Assembly (NCBI GenBank): GCA_902573115.1
Contig: CACGIM010000007.1
Location: 1 to 39,178, forward strand
Direction of reading: 5' to 3'
Source: an uncultured Candidatus Poseidoniales archaeon
GTDB taxonomy: Archaea; Thermoplasmatota; Poseidoniia; Poseidoniales; Thalassarchaeaceae
DNA: 39,178 nt
Below, piece by piece: positions 9,272 to 18,115 of this stretch. The notes under the pieces were generated by a model. The model did not search any database and had not been told where the DNA came from. It was given only the letters and a program-made list of their open reading frames with translations. Each line of letters begins with the position of its first letter. The first letter of the stretch is position 1. A program made the translations under genes and the position numbers.

Positions 9272-10105
9272 TCACCTCAGAGATTCCATTGCAGAAAACA
9301 AGTCTTTGTGTTCGACCACATCATGGACTCTTACGATATCAACACCCTTTTCTGGTGATCTTGCCGCAATACCTAGGGTACCAGAAAGCCTCTCATCGCT
9401 CTCTTTTCTACCAAGAAGATCGCCAAACATGCTTTTCCTACTTACCCCCCACATCAGACTCATTTCCTGATTTGGCATAATATTCCTTCCCGACGACAAT
9501 AATTCTAGGTTATGCTCTAATTTCTTCCCGAATCCAATTCCCGGATCAACAACCAATCGAGAAGGCTCAATTCCTAAATTAGTTAATTTCGAAGTTGTGT
9601 GGTAAAGAAAATCCCTCACTTCAGAAACGACATCATCGTATTGAGGATCATACTGCATGTTCTCCGGAAGCCCCTTCATATGCATCAAACAAATTGGGCA
9701 ATCATAATCCGAAATTACCCGAATCATTCCCGGGTCACTCAATGAGGAGACATCATTGACCATATCGGCACCAACAGCGAGAGACTCTCTTGCAACCAAT
9801 GACCGCCTCGTGTCTACCGATATGCAGATGTCCGGAAGCTCATCTCTGATGCATTCTATTGCCGGAACCACTCTTGCTAACTCCTCTTCTTGACTCACTG
9901 ATTTGGACCCCGGGCGAGTGGACTCTCCCCCTACATCAATCCAATCAGCCCCTTCCTTAGACATCCTGAGGGCTCTGGATCGCACATCTTGAAGATTAGG
10001 GGCCCTAGACCCCTCGTGAAATGAGTCCGGAGTGACATTAATCACTCCCATGATAAGTGGAAATCCACTGTCTCGGCGTTTTAGCATAGGTCGCCAGTCG
10101 GCCAT
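9272..10105 (-). CDS. folP: Dihydropteroate synthase
   Basis: A 277-residue TIM-barrel enzyme that joins the pterin diphosphate to p-aminobenzoate in folate synthesis. Diagnostic segments are MGVINVTPDSFHEGSR, DVGGESTRPGS, ISVDTRRSLVARES, NDVSSLSDPGM, LMHMKGLPENMQ, VVDPGIGFGKKLEHN and the C-terminal VRVHDVVEHK. All the usual substrate loops appear intact. A second ATG lies six codons in. The gene heads a leftward operon and shares its upstream region with a divergent gene; an AT-rich TCATAAAG box about 25 nt before the ATG suggests a leaderless transcript. Canonical FolP is unevenly distributed among archaea, so its presence suggests bacterial-type folate synthesis in this lineage. Confidence 0.95.
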   Translation of the reverse strand: MADWRPMLKRRDSGFPLIMGVINVTPDSFHEGSRAPNLQDVRSRALRMSKEGADWIDVGGESTRPGSKSVSQEEELARVVPAIECIRDELPDICISVDTRRSLVARESLAVGADMVNDVSSLSDPGMIRVISDYDCPICLMHMKGLPENMQYDPQYDDVVSEVRDFLYHTTSKLTNLGIEPSRLVVDPGIGFGKKLEHNLELLSSGRNIMPNQEMSLMWGVSRKSMFGDLLGRKESDERLSGTLGIAARSPEKGVDIVRVHDVVEHKDLFSAMESLR

Positions 10106-10159
10106 CTAACCTTGGCAAACGACGATTGCTTTATGATGTGACCGAGGGGCAATAGGGCG
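10106..10159. promoter_or_regulatory. Divergent promoter region, folP and 10160 membrane protein gene
   Basis: Only 54 bp separate two divergent genes. The AT-rich core CTTTATGATG (10129-10138) lies about 26 nt before the rightward ATG, the right place for a TATA box on a leaderless mRNA. Read on the other strand, the same core (TCATAAAG) lies about 25 nt before the folP start. One shared box could therefore serve both directions. This is inference from spacing and base composition. Confidence 0.45.
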
Positions 10160-10810
10160 ATGGTTCAGGGTCAGGATGATTCCCAGGATGTCACTGATGC
10201 CAATATGCCGGGGGATTCCAAAGCAGAAAACGACCCTGAGACTTTATTTATTTTGGACTCAATTGTTCAGAGGTTAAAGCCCCGTGATGCCCATCATGTA
10301 AGGGACATGATTACCCAGAGGGCACGAACATCTGGGGCTTTGTTCATCTCTAGTGCTCTATGGTGGTGGATAGCAGTAAGCAAAGGTTCCGAAACCATCC
10401 AGGAATCCGAAAATATCCCCTCATCTATCTTGGGCTCATTCGACTTCTCAACAATCAGTCTTATTGTGCCCCTACTGGTTGTAGTCGCTACCCTTTTCGC
10501 AGGTATTGGAAGGGAGAGGGGCAACGCGACAATGTCTCAAATTGGGGGTGGATTGGCAGTTTTGGCAATATTTTACATCTTTGAGCCAGTATTGATGCAC
10601 TTCGGCGATCTTGGTGGTGATGCCTTATTCGCCACCGGCAGGGTGCTGGTTCTAGCGGTTATGGTCGGATTCGCCTCCCACATGATGTTTGACGCTCTAC
10701 TATTACAATGGGTCAGAGCCAGCATGCTGAATATGGGTTTGGAGGGCTTTCCTTCCATGGAACCAGACTCCTTTGAGGGTCAGGCTGATGAGGCCCCCCC
10801 TTACGCATGA
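10160..10810 (+). CDS. Four-helix membrane protein of unknown function
   Basis: I do not recognise this 216-residue protein. It has an acidic, hydrophilic N-terminus of about 50 residues, then four hydrophobic segments: ALFISSALWWWIAV, ISLIVPLLVVVATLFAGI, IGGGLAVLAIFYIFEPVLM and VLVLAVMVGFASHMMFDALL. The C-terminal tail is short, acidic and Pro-rich. A charged stretch (VQRLKPRDAHHVRDMITQRAR) just before the first helix is probably cytoplasmic. It is the first gene of a rightward group; trm56 begins 3 bp after its stop, so they are likely co-transcribed, but that gives no clue to its role. Confidence 0.75.
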   Translation: MVQGQDDSQDVTDANMPGDSKAENDPETLFILDSIVQRLKPRDAHHVRDMITQRARTSGALFISSALWWWIAVSKGSETIQESENIPSSILGSFDFSTISLIVPLLVVVATLFAGIGRERGNATMSQIGGGLAVLAIFYIFEPVLMHFGDLGGDALFATGRVLVLAVMVGFASHMMFDALLLQWVRASMLNMGLEGFPSMEPDSFEGQADEAPPYA

Positions 10811-10813
10811 ACC

Positions 10814-11368
10814 ATGAGTGGAGACAGTACTGCGAAGGTATCAGTCCTCAGACTAGGTCACAGAAGGGATAGGGATAAGAGAATAACATCCCATTTGGGG
10901 CTCACGGCTAGAGCATTTGGGGCAGATGAGGTTATTCTCTCCGGAGACGAAGACAGCTCGGCACTGGAAACTTGGGATTCAGTTACTCAGAGATTCGGAG
11001 GGAGATTCACTAGCAGGTACGAGTCGAAACCAATCAGGTTTCTGAAGAATCTATCAGAATCACAAGAAGTCACAATTGTGCACCTGACGATGTACGGAGA
11101 ACCTTGGAGGGAGGCAATAATGTCGATTCCCGAAGATAAACCGGTAATGGTGGTTGTTGGCGGGACTAAAGTTCCATCAGAAATATTTCAGTTATCTGAC
11201 CTCAACATTTCCGTTGGAAACCAACCTCACTCTGAAGTCTCAGCACTTGCCGTATTTTTGGACTCCTGGATAGGGCCGATCGATGAATCTTCAAAGTTTT
11301 CTGGTGCTCAGATCAAAGTCCAACCCTCAGCTAGAAATAAGCAGGTCATCAACGAGCAAGAAGAGTGA
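10814..11368 (+). CDS. trm56: tRNA (cytidine(56)-2'-O)-methyltransferase, Trm56 family
   Basis: A 184-residue SPOUT methyltransferase that methylates the ribose of C56 in the T-loop of archaeal tRNAs. The N-terminal signature VLRLGHRRDRDKRITSHLGL followed by TARAFGADEVILSGDED is characteristic, as are VMVVVGGTKVPSEIFQLSD and the knot segment ISVGNQPHSEVSALAVFLDSW, which binds S-adenosylmethionine. Trm56 is essentially archaeal, which supports the lineage assignment. The tail after about residue 165 is unconserved and polar. The gene lies 3 bp after the membrane protein gene and 33 bp before carA. Confidence 0.93.
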   Translation: MSGDSTAKVSVLRLGHRRDRDKRITSHLGLTARAFGADEVILSGDEDSSALETWDSVTQRFGGRFTSRYESKPIRFLKNLSESQEVTIVHLTMYGEPWREAIMSIPEDKPVMVVVGGTKVPSEIFQLSDLNISVGNQPHSEVSALAVFLDSWIGPIDESSKFSGAQIKVQPSARNKQVINEQEE

Positions 11369-11401
11369 TATTACTAGAAATAAGAATCCCCATCTCACTG
11401 A

Positions 11402-12766
11402 ATGATTAAGAGTCGCACTTGGGCAGCGTTGCTGATGTCAAGGAGTTCAGCAGCCGGGGGCTTCTGCCCCGGCGCTGGCGTAAGGGGAGTCAAAGCCCCT
11501 CCATCTTTTCCTGATGCAGCCGACCCTCTCCTAGATTCTAGGGGTTCTGAGCAACCCAGTGGGTCCAAAGGAATCCTCCTGCTTGCTGACGGCACTAGGT
11601 TCGAAGGTCAGCTATTCGGCGCTGAGGAGATTGCTGAGGGTGAGTTGGTTTTCACTACTGGAATGTGCGGCTATCAAGAGAGTCTCACAGACCCTTCATT
11701 CGCAGGACAGGTTCTCACTTTCACTTATCCCCTTTTAGGGAATTATGGGATTATTCCTGGAATTTCTGAGTCATCGTCAGTTCATCCCAGAGGTGTAGTT
11801 TGCAAACAACACATGGCTTTCCCCGATCACCGACACTCCGTAGGGAGCATCCACGATCTTCTAGTTGCCCACAATATACCAGGAATAGAGGGTATCGACA
11901 CTAGAGCCCTGACCAGGAGGGTCAGAGAGCACGGGACCCTTCTCTGTGTTTTTGGGCCGCTTGAAAGGCTGGAAGAGATGAAAGTTATTCTCTCCGAACT
12001 TACCCCTCCAGATAGGGAGGACTTGGTCGCCGAAGTGACTTGTGAGAGTCCAGTACTCCTCAACCGCGGGGCTAAAGATGAGAAAGGAGCCCCACTGCCA
12101 AGATTGGCGGCAATAGATTGTGGGATAAAGCACAATATATTGAGAGAATTATGCTCTAGATTTGAGGTTGTTTGGTGTCCGGCTACTATGCCCATGGAAG
12201 AGATAACGAGAGATTGGTCTCCAGACGCCATCTTCGCATCTAATGGACCAGGTGATCCTGCACATTCCGGAGCAGCCACAGATGCAAGGAAGACCTTGGC
12301 TTCTGCTGTTAGGCTAGGAATGCCTGTGATGGGCATCTGCTTAGGGCACCAATTGATGGGTTTGGCTGCTGGTCTCAGGACTTACAAGCTAAGATATGGG
12401 CATAGAGGTTCTAACCAACCAGTAATGGATCTAGAAACCGGGAGGGTCCACATCACTAGTCAAAACCATGGTTTCGCAGTGGAGGACCCGGTCAAAGGTA
12501 TGCTGGCCCCACACCCAAGTGGAACTTGTTCTGAAGAGTCTGAAAACGTACTCGGGGCCGACTTCAAAGTTAGGCATGTAAACTCAAATGATGGAACTGT
12601 GGAAGGGCTAGATCTTCTCGACAAACCCGCATTTACAATCCAGTTCCACCCCGAGGCTTGCCCCGGCCCACATGACGCTTCACCACTCTTTGATAGATTC
12701 CAAGATATTGTAGATCAATACCTTAGCTCTTCCAAAGCAGAAATCGCAACAAGAGGTGACTCCTGA
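11402..12766 (+). CDS. carA: Carbamoyl-phosphate synthase small (glutaminase) subunit with N-terminal extension
   Basis: CarA releases ammonia from glutamine and channels it to CarB to make carbamoyl phosphate for pyrimidines and arginine. The normal protein begins at about residue 56 (KGILLLADGTRFEGQLFGAE). The CarA-type N-terminal domain follows (TTGMCGYQESLTDPSF, IEGIDTRALTRRVREHGTL), then a class I glutaminase domain with the nucleophile in MGICLGHQLMGLA and the His-Glu pair in IQFHPEACPGP. The first 55 residues are unlike the family and are encoded by GC-rich palindromic DNA. No ATG, GTG or TTG lies in frame between 11435 and the conserved start. An AT-rich AGAAATAAG about 25 nt before ATG 11402 fits a leaderless start. 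The stop overlaps the carB ATG by one base (TGATG). Confidence 0.93.
   Translation: MIKSRTWAALLMSRSSAAGGFCPGAGVRGVKAPPSFPDAADPLLDSRGSEQPSGSKGILLLADGTRFEGQLFGAEEIAEGELVFTTGMCGYQESLTDPSFAGQVLTFTYPLLGNYGIIPGISESSSVHPRGVVCKQHMAFPDHRHSVGSIHDLLVAHNIPGIEGIDTRALTRRVREHGTLLCVFGPLERLEEMKVILSELTPPDREDLVAEVTCESPVLLNRGAKDEKGAPLPRLAAIDCGIKHNILRELCSRFEVVWCPATMPMEEITRDWSPDAIFASNGPGDPAHSGAATDARKTLASAVRLGMPVMGICLGHQLMGLAAGLRTYKLRYGHRGSNQPVMDLETGRVHITSQNHGFAVEDPVKGMLAPHPSGTCSEESENVLGADFKVRHVNSNDGTVEGLDLLDKPAFTIQFHPEACPGPHDASPLFDRFQDIVDQYLSSSKAEIATRGDS
11451..11500 (+). repeat. Paired GC-rich palindromes inside the 5' end of carA
   Basis: Two hairpins stand close together. The first has a 7-bp stem GCCGGGG (11453-11459) / CCCCGGC (11467-11473) around a short CTTCT-containing loop, flanked by CAGC / GCTG that can also pair. 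The second has AGGGG (11483-11487) / CCCCT (11496-11500) with an 8-nt loop. This double-hairpin form resembles interspersed palindromic repeats found between genes in many prokaryotes. Here it lies within the open frame that becomes the CarA N-terminal extension. I saw no second copy in the window. Confidence 0.6.
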
Positions 12767-15700
12767 TGCCTCGAAGAGACGATATAGCCCGAATAATGAT
12801 CCTGGGAAGCGGTCCAATTCGAATAGGCCAGGCAGCTGAGTTTGACTTCTCAGGATCTCAAGCTTGCAGGGCATTGAGATCAGATGGATACGAAGTAATT
12901 CTTGTAAACTCTAACCCAGCTACAATTCAGAATGATCCTGAGATGGCTGACAAGATATACATCGAACCCCTTCTACCCGAGGTGGTCAAGAAAATAATGG
13001 AATCGGAAAAACCCGATGCACTTCTTGCCGGTATGGGTGGTCAAACTGCGCTAAATATTGCTTCAGCCTTAGCCAAAGACGGTACTCTTGATGAGTTAGG
13101 GGTGGAGCTGATTGGCTGCAATTTAGCGGCGATAGACGAAGCTGAAGATCGCGACCTATTCAAGCGAGTATGTGAAGAGATAGATTTGCCAGTCTGTAAG
13201 GCATTGGCTTGTGATTCAATAGAGGAGGTAATTTCAGCTGCAGAAAAACTCGGGTCTTTCCCCCTATTGATAAGGCCAGCTTTCACATTGGGCGGGCTTG
13301 GTGGTGGAACTGCATTTAACATGGGCGAGCTAGTTGAGATTGCCAGTCAAGGAATATTGCATTCTGCGATTGGCCAAGTCCTAATTGAAGAAAGCATACT
13401 TGGTTGGCAAGAACACGAATATGAGGTGATGAGGGATAGTTCTGACAATGCAATTATTGTTTGCACTATGGAAAACATCGACCCGATGGGTGTGCACACC
13501 GGAGAATCGATCGTTGTTGCTCCTCAGCAGACTCTCTCTGATATAGATCATCAGATGCTGAGAGACGCTGCGCTTAAGCTGATCAGAAGATTGAACATAA
13601 GAGGAGGTTGCAATGTTCAGTTTGCCATAGACCAATCTAATGGTGAATTTAGAGTAATAGAGGTTAATCCCAGAGTTTCTCGATCCTCGGCATTAGCCTC
13701 CAAGGCGACCGGTTATCCAATAGCCAGAATGGCAGCGCTAATTGCCGTTGGCTACACTTTGGACGAGCTCCCAAATCCAATTACGGGAGAAGGTACAACA
13801 GCCGCATTCGAGCCAACACTAGATTACTGCGTAGTTAAGATTCCCCGTTGGCCCTTCGATAAGTTTCGAACAGCAGATCGCAGAATCGGCACATCGATGA
13901 AGTCCACAGGAGAGGTTATGGCAATCGGGCGTTCTTTCGAGGAGGCGTGTCTGAAGGCATGGGCAAGTTTAGAGTACGGCAAACCCCATCCCCGTCCCCT
14001 GACAATGTCAGACGCATCAGATGGCGAGACCATGGATGAGAGGGCTTCCGAGAAACTTCCGACAGCTCTGCTTGAAGATTGGCTGAGAATTCCCACTGAT
14101 AGGAGACTAGGGGCAGTAATTGAGGCCTTCAGGAGGGGTTATTCTATCGAGGACGTTAGGGATTTAACTGGTGGAATGACTCGGTGGTTCCTTAGAAGAT
14201 TTGAGAGTCTTGCTGCCATCGAAACAGAAATCAGAGCAGCAGGAGAAATAGGTATGAAGCCATCTGGCATCCCACAATCGGAGATGCGGTCTTGGAAAGG
14301 GTCCGGTTTTACAGACCTACATATTGCCGACGCGCTTGCTGGATTTCCTGAGGCAGGCTTCAAATCGCTACCAACTGGTCAAAATGAAACCGCAGTCAGA
14401 CTTAGGAGGCATGAACTGCGCATACACCCGAGGTACAGGATGGTTGACTCATGCGCCGCTGAATTCGCTGCTGTGACCCCTTACTACTACTCTACCTACG
14501 AAGGGGGAAGAGCAGAATCAGGGGTGGATTATGTTCCAGGCCTAGCTTCTTCAGTGAAACAACGCATAGCAGTCGTAGGCTCGGGCCCAATAAGGATAGG
14601 CCAGGGTATTGAGTTCGATTACGGCTGTGTTCATGCTGCAGGAGCAATTCAAGACTTAGGACACGAGGCAATCATTATCAACAATAATCCCGAAACTGTC
14701 TCTACAGATTTCGATACAAGCGATAGGCTATACTTCGACCCTCTGACACTAGAGTCCGTTTCAGAAGTCTTGCTCAGAGAAGATGCTAACGGGATCTTGC
14801 TTCAATTTGGGGGTCAAACTGCAATCAATTTAGCCCTTCCACTATCTAACGAAATGCCTCATCTTTCCAGCATGGGTTTAGATTTGGTAATGGAGGGAAC
14901 TTCCCCGGAGTCCGTTGATGAAGCCAGTGATAGGGAGAGGTTTGAAGAATTCGCACTCCGTTGTGGCCTTAGGATGCCGGATGGAGCCACAGCGACGTCT
15001 CCGGAGGGAGTCAGGCAAGCGGCCAATGAAATAGGATATCCAGTACTTATCAGACCTTCATATGTCCTCGGCGGCAGGGGGATGGAGATCCTGTCAAACT
15101 ACAAACAACTAGAGTCGTACATGAGGGATGCGTACCTTACTTCTGATAGGCCCCTATTGATAGACAAATATCTTGGCAATGCTATGGAGCTTGACGTGGA
15201 TGCAGTTTGTGATGGGGAGGATGTCTTGGTCGGGGCGATTATGGAGCATTTAGAGGAGGCAGGAATACACTCGGGGGATTCTACTTGTTTTATCCCACCT
15301 CAGAACGTTCCAGACAAGATTCTGGAACAGGTTGAGGAATGGACCCGGGTCATCGGTCTAGAGTTGGGAATTAGGGGCTGCTTCAATATCCAATATGCAA
15401 TTCATGATGATCTACTATATGTCCTCGAAGTCAACCCAAGGGGTTCGAGGACTTTCCCATTCGTAGCAAAATCCACAGGAATACCACTCGCGAGAATTGC
15501 AGCAAGGGTGGCTCTCGGAGAAAGGCTTTCAGAGTTGGATATTCCAGAAGCTCAGACAGAAGCTGTATGTGTCAAGGCACCCGTATTCCCCTTCATCAAA
15601 CTGAGGGGCTTGGATCCAGCCCCGGGTCCAGAGATGAAGTCAACGGGAGAGGTAATGGGATCACATGTGAGGGCCTCCGCTGCCTATCTCAAAGCCCGTC

Positions 15701-16131
15701 TTGCAACCGAGCTACCAGTTCCTACCGAGGGAGGCGTGTACATCACTGTAAAGGACGAAGACAAGCATCCAATAATACCGCTCGCAGAGAAATTGCAGGA
15801 AATGGGCTTCGTGATTTACGCCACCAGAGGTACATCAAGGGTTCTAAGAGGGGTCGGCGGACTGGAAGTGAAGACCTGCTATAGGATAGCAGAGGGTAGA
15901 TCTCCAGACGCGCTGGATCTTATGCGTCAAGGAAAGATACAGCTAATCATCAATACGCCCAGATCCAGCGGTGGAGCGGTTCTAGACGGAAACATGATGC
16001 GAAGATTAGCTGTCGAACTAAATATTCCGTTCGTGACTACCCTAGCCGGGGCAAGAATGGAGGTCGAGGCCGTAAAGGAGGCGACGAATGGAACTCCGGA
16101 ACCTAGACTGTTGAATATCAAATCTCTATGA
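12766..16131 (+). CDS. carB: Carbamoyl-phosphate synthase large subunit
   Basis: This 1121-residue protein makes carbamoyl phosphate from bicarbonate, ATP and the ammonia supplied by CarA. Two homologous halves are visible, each with a pre-ATP-grasp and ATP-grasp unit: the first from MILGSGPIRIGQAAEFDFSG through VIEVNPRVSRSSALASKATG, the second from AVVGSGPIRIGQGIEFDYG through VLEVNPRGSRTFPFVAKSTG. The C-terminal MGS-like regulatory domain (from VYITVKDEDKHPIIPL) contains YATRGTSRVL and ends with INTPRSSGG, as in enzymes that bind nucleotide effectors. It is somewhat longer than the usual ~1070 residues, mainly around the central oligomerisation region. The start overlaps the carA stop by one base, implying coupled translation. 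The end overlaps the convergent SnoaL-like gene by 6 bp. Confidence 0.97.
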   Translation: MPRRDDIARIMILGSGPIRIGQAAEFDFSGSQACRALRSDGYEVILVNSNPATIQNDPEMADKIYIEPLLPEVVKKIMESEKPDALLAGMGGQTALNIASALAKDGTLDELGVELIGCNLAAIDEAEDRDLFKRVCEEIDLPVCKALACDSIEEVISAAEKLGSFPLLIRPAFTLGGLGGGTAFNMGELVEIASQGILHSAIGQVLIEESILGWQEHEYEVMRDSSDNAIIVCTMENIDPMGVHTGESIVVAPQQTLSDIDHQMLRDAALKLIRRLNIRGGCNVQFAIDQSNGEFRVIEVNPRVSRSSALASKATGYPIARMAALIAVGYTLDELPNPITGEGTTAAFEPTLDYCVVKIPRWPFDKFRTADRRIGTSMKSTGEVMAIGRSFEEACLKAWASLEYGKPHPRPLTMSDASDGETMDERASEKLPTALLEDWLRIPTDRRLGAVIEAFRRGYSIEDVRDLTGGMTRWFLRRFESLAAIETEIRAAGEIGMKPSGIPQSEMRSWKGSGFTDLHIADALAGFPEAGFKSLPTGQNETAVRLRRHELRIHPRYRMVDSCAAEFAAVTPYYYSTYEGGRAESGVDYVPGLASSVKQRIAVVGSGPIRIGQGIEFDYGCVHAAGAIQDLGHEAIIINNNPETVSTDFDTSDRLYFDPLTLESVSEVLLREDANGILLQFGGQTAINLALPLSNEMPHLSSMGLDLVMEGTSPESVDEASDRERFEEFALRCGLRMPDGATATSPEGVRQAANEIGYPVLIRPSYVLGGRGMEILSNYKQLESYMRDAYLTSDRPLLIDKYLGNAMELDVDAVCDGEDVLVGAIMEHLEEAGIHSGDSTCFIPPQNVPDKILEQVEEWTRVIGLELGIRGCFNIQYAIHDDLLYVLEVNPRGSRTFPFVAKSTGIPLARIAARVALGERLSELDIPEAQTEAVCVKAPVFPFIKLRGLDPAPGPEMKSTGEVMGSHVRASAAYLKARLATELPVPTEGGVYITVKDEDKHPIIPLAEKLQEMGFVIYATRGTSRVLRGVGGLEVKTCYRIAEGRSPDALDLMRQGKIQLIINTPRSSGGAVLDGNMMRRLAVELNIPFVTTLAGARMEVEAVKEATNGTPEPRLLNIKSL

Positions 16132-16458
16132 TGAGAGAAGGGTTGCCCCTGTTTCAGTTCTGATAATCTTCCCATCGCTAATGGTGTGCACGGCCATTAC
16201 AGCCTCTGTTGATCCGTCTGGAAAATCCATCACAGAGTGCTCCACTAAGATATCCTCGTTCTCATAGATGCACCTCGAATTTCTGATCACCACGTTTTCG
16301 TTAGCCATCATTTGGGTCATCATATCACTAGTTTGTCCCTTATCCATACTCGTGCCAGATTGGTGTCGGATGAATTCATAATCCTCATGGAGGGCATCTA
16401 TGTAGTGCTTAGCGTTCTTCTCTTCCATTGCTTTTTCCAGTTGTTCGTAAACTCCCAT
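16126..16458 (-). CDS. SnoaL-like / NTF2-fold protein
   Basis: A 110-residue protein with the pattern of the NTF2-like superfamily (SnoaL or DUF4440 type). There is an N-terminal helix (YEQLEKAMEEKNAKHYIDAL), a HEDYEFIRHQSG strand-turn, then a C-terminal sheet including ILVEHSVMDFPDGS and EAVMAVHTISDGKIIRTETGA. Members range from small-molecule isomerases and hydrolases to non-catalytic binding proteins, so no reaction can be named. It is encoded leftward and convergent with carB, overlapping its last 6 bp, about 80 bp after the lysS stop, and may be the last gene of the lysS operon or have its own promoter. Confidence 0.7.
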   Translation of the reverse strand: MGVYEQLEKAMEEKNAKHYIDALHEDYEFIRHQSGTSMDKGQTSDMMTQMMANENVVIRNSRCIYENEDILVEHSVMDFPDGSTEAVMAVHTISDGKIIRTETGATLLSS

Positions 16459-16538
16459 GGTTTTGCGTACGATAATCCTGTCTTGATAGTTTTCTTCAAA
16501 AAGGTCCGCTAAGTTGTTTACGAGTTAATACGGAAACT

Positions 16539-18107
16539 TCATTTTAGGAGTCTCAAAAGTTTAGTTCTACCTATTTCGTAAATTAAGGAGGATGCCTTAG
16601 GTCCGTCGTTCTTACCAATCAGAACCCAATATAACAATTTGAAACCATCTCTAGTAGGTATTTCTGATGATTCGCATGAATCTTTAATCGATTTTACTAT
16701 GGAATCTTCGTCCCAATCACATTTTGAAAGTCTTGCAGAAAGCTCTGAAAGGAAGTTGACCGATTTCGCATCAAGATCCTTCTTTTCGTCAATTGGCAGC
16801 TCAACTCTAATTTCTACCTTCGATTCATCTGGGAAATGTGGGCCATCTATCCAAGACCTCATTCTAGCTAGTCTTTCCCTTAATTGGATGCTTGGTTCCC
16901 CTTCCATGTGCCCAGATCTTTCTAAAGATAACCAGACATCTTTGTCTGATGATTTTATTTGTGCGAGCATAGAAAGGTGTCTGAAAGATACGCCAGCAAA
17001 GGAATCCATGGGTTTTGATCCTCGACTCACTTGACTTAGCCTAAGTGCGCCACTTTGTGTCGCCAATGAAACGGCCTGTCGTTTTGACATCCCTTCTTTC
17101 TCTTCAAGGGGGCTGGAAACCAACCTTTCATACTCGTCAGCTATTTGGAAGAGCGATGGTCCTGTATCAAACTCAATGTGGCGATTTATCTTGCTTCTGG
17201 CTATGACATAACGGAGGATTTCGGGAGGGACTAGAGATAGGGCATCCATCGGGCCCACTGTTAGTCCGGTGGAGCTAGACATAGGCCCCATTCCCTTCAT
17301 TTGGATCCATTCGTAAACAATCTTATCCGGCGGATTCCCGCCTAGGAGCTTGCAAATTGGAATCCCAGTATCGAAGCTGCCACCTGCAGAACCGTGGTCC
17401 TTTCCAGCTGGCTCACAGGTGATTCCATGAATAATCCACCTAGCAGCCCAATCTATTCTCCAAGGCAACTTTCCCTCTGCCTTTCTTATGTCCGATCTTC
17501 CTTCCAAACCATTGGAATCGGCCCAGTGGACAAATGGCTTTTCGTACCCAGTAACCCTGACCCCATCCAAGCTACCATCCGCTCCAATTGGATTGTATGG
17601 GAACCAGTTCTCTTCAAGTTCCCGCCCGGATATTTCCTCAATCAGGCCTCTTATGTTTTCTCTATTCATTATCGCCATGTCGATGCCTTTGGCAAATGCT
17701 CCGGACTCGTATGTTTCGTGATTCATCACTACCTTGGGTTTGACGCCTATTTTTTCCAATGCTTGCAAAAAGGGATTTAGGAAATGCTCGGCATAACTCG
17801 ACCCTCCCATCACCGGATCCCCATTGTTATCGGGGGCTGGAATATATGCAAGGGGGTGGCCAATGAATTGCTCGTATGAGGGAGATAGGAAGTCGTAAAC
17901 CCTCCGAAGTGGGTCCATCGAGTCAACAATGAAAACATATTCAGACTCGATCCCTGCATCTAAACAGGCTCTGTGTATCATTTCGGCTGACAGGATTTCT
18001 CTGAGATGTCCTATGTGAAATTCTCCAGATGGTGTGATTCCACTGGCAGAAACCTGCGGCCCCCCTCTTTCTCTGAGAATTTTTGCGGTATAATCCGCCC
18101 AGTGCAT
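16539..18107 (-). CDS. lysS: Lysyl-tRNA synthetase, class I
   Basis: This 522-residue enzyme charges tRNA-Lys with lysine using the class I Rossmann fold, the form typical of archaea. The HIGH motif is at residues 31-34 (GEFHIGHLREI), preceded by SASGITPSG, and the second ATP motif is the MSSS variant at about 276-279 (KGMGPMSSSTG). Other family segments are IVDSMDPLRRVYDF and CEPAGKDHGSAGGSFDTG. The C-terminal third is helical and corresponds to the anticodon-binding part. The gfcR-like gene ends 8 bp upstream, so the two are probably co-transcribed. Length and motifs are complete. Confidence 0.95.
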   Translation of the reverse strand: MHWADYTAKILRERGGPQVSASGITPSGEFHIGHLREILSAEMIHRACLDAGIESEYVFIVDSMDPLRRVYDFLSPSYEQFIGHPLAYIPAPDNNGDPVMGGSSYAEHFLNPFLQALEKIGVKPKVVMNHETYESGAFAKGIDMAIMNRENIRGLIEEISGRELEENWFPYNPIGADGSLDGVRVTGYEKPFVHWADSNGLEGRSDIRKAEGKLPWRIDWAARWIIHGITCEPAGKDHGSAGGSFDTGIPICKLLGGNPPDKIVYEWIQMKGMGPMSSSTGLTVGPMDALSLVPPEILRYVIARSKINRHIEFDTGPSLFQIADEYERLVSSPLEEKEGMSKRQAVSLATQSGALRLSQVSRGSKPMDSFAGVSFRHLSMLAQIKSSDKDVWLSLERSGHMEGEPSIQLRERLARMRSWIDGPHFPDESKVEIRVELPIDEKKDLDAKSVNFLSELSARLSKCDWDEDSIVKSIKDSCESSEIPTRDGFKLLYWVLIGKNDGPKASSLIYEIGRTKLLRLLK

Positions 18108-18115
18108 GAGACACC

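Noticed and set aside
11453-11500. Hairpins in carA considered as a transcription terminator of trm56
   Set aside because: There is no T run after either stem, archaeal termination relies mainly on T-rich tracts, and the frame is open through them into carA.
15567-15884. 105-codon + frame within carB
   Set aside because: It is a second frame of the carB C-terminal region, which has continuous family sequence.
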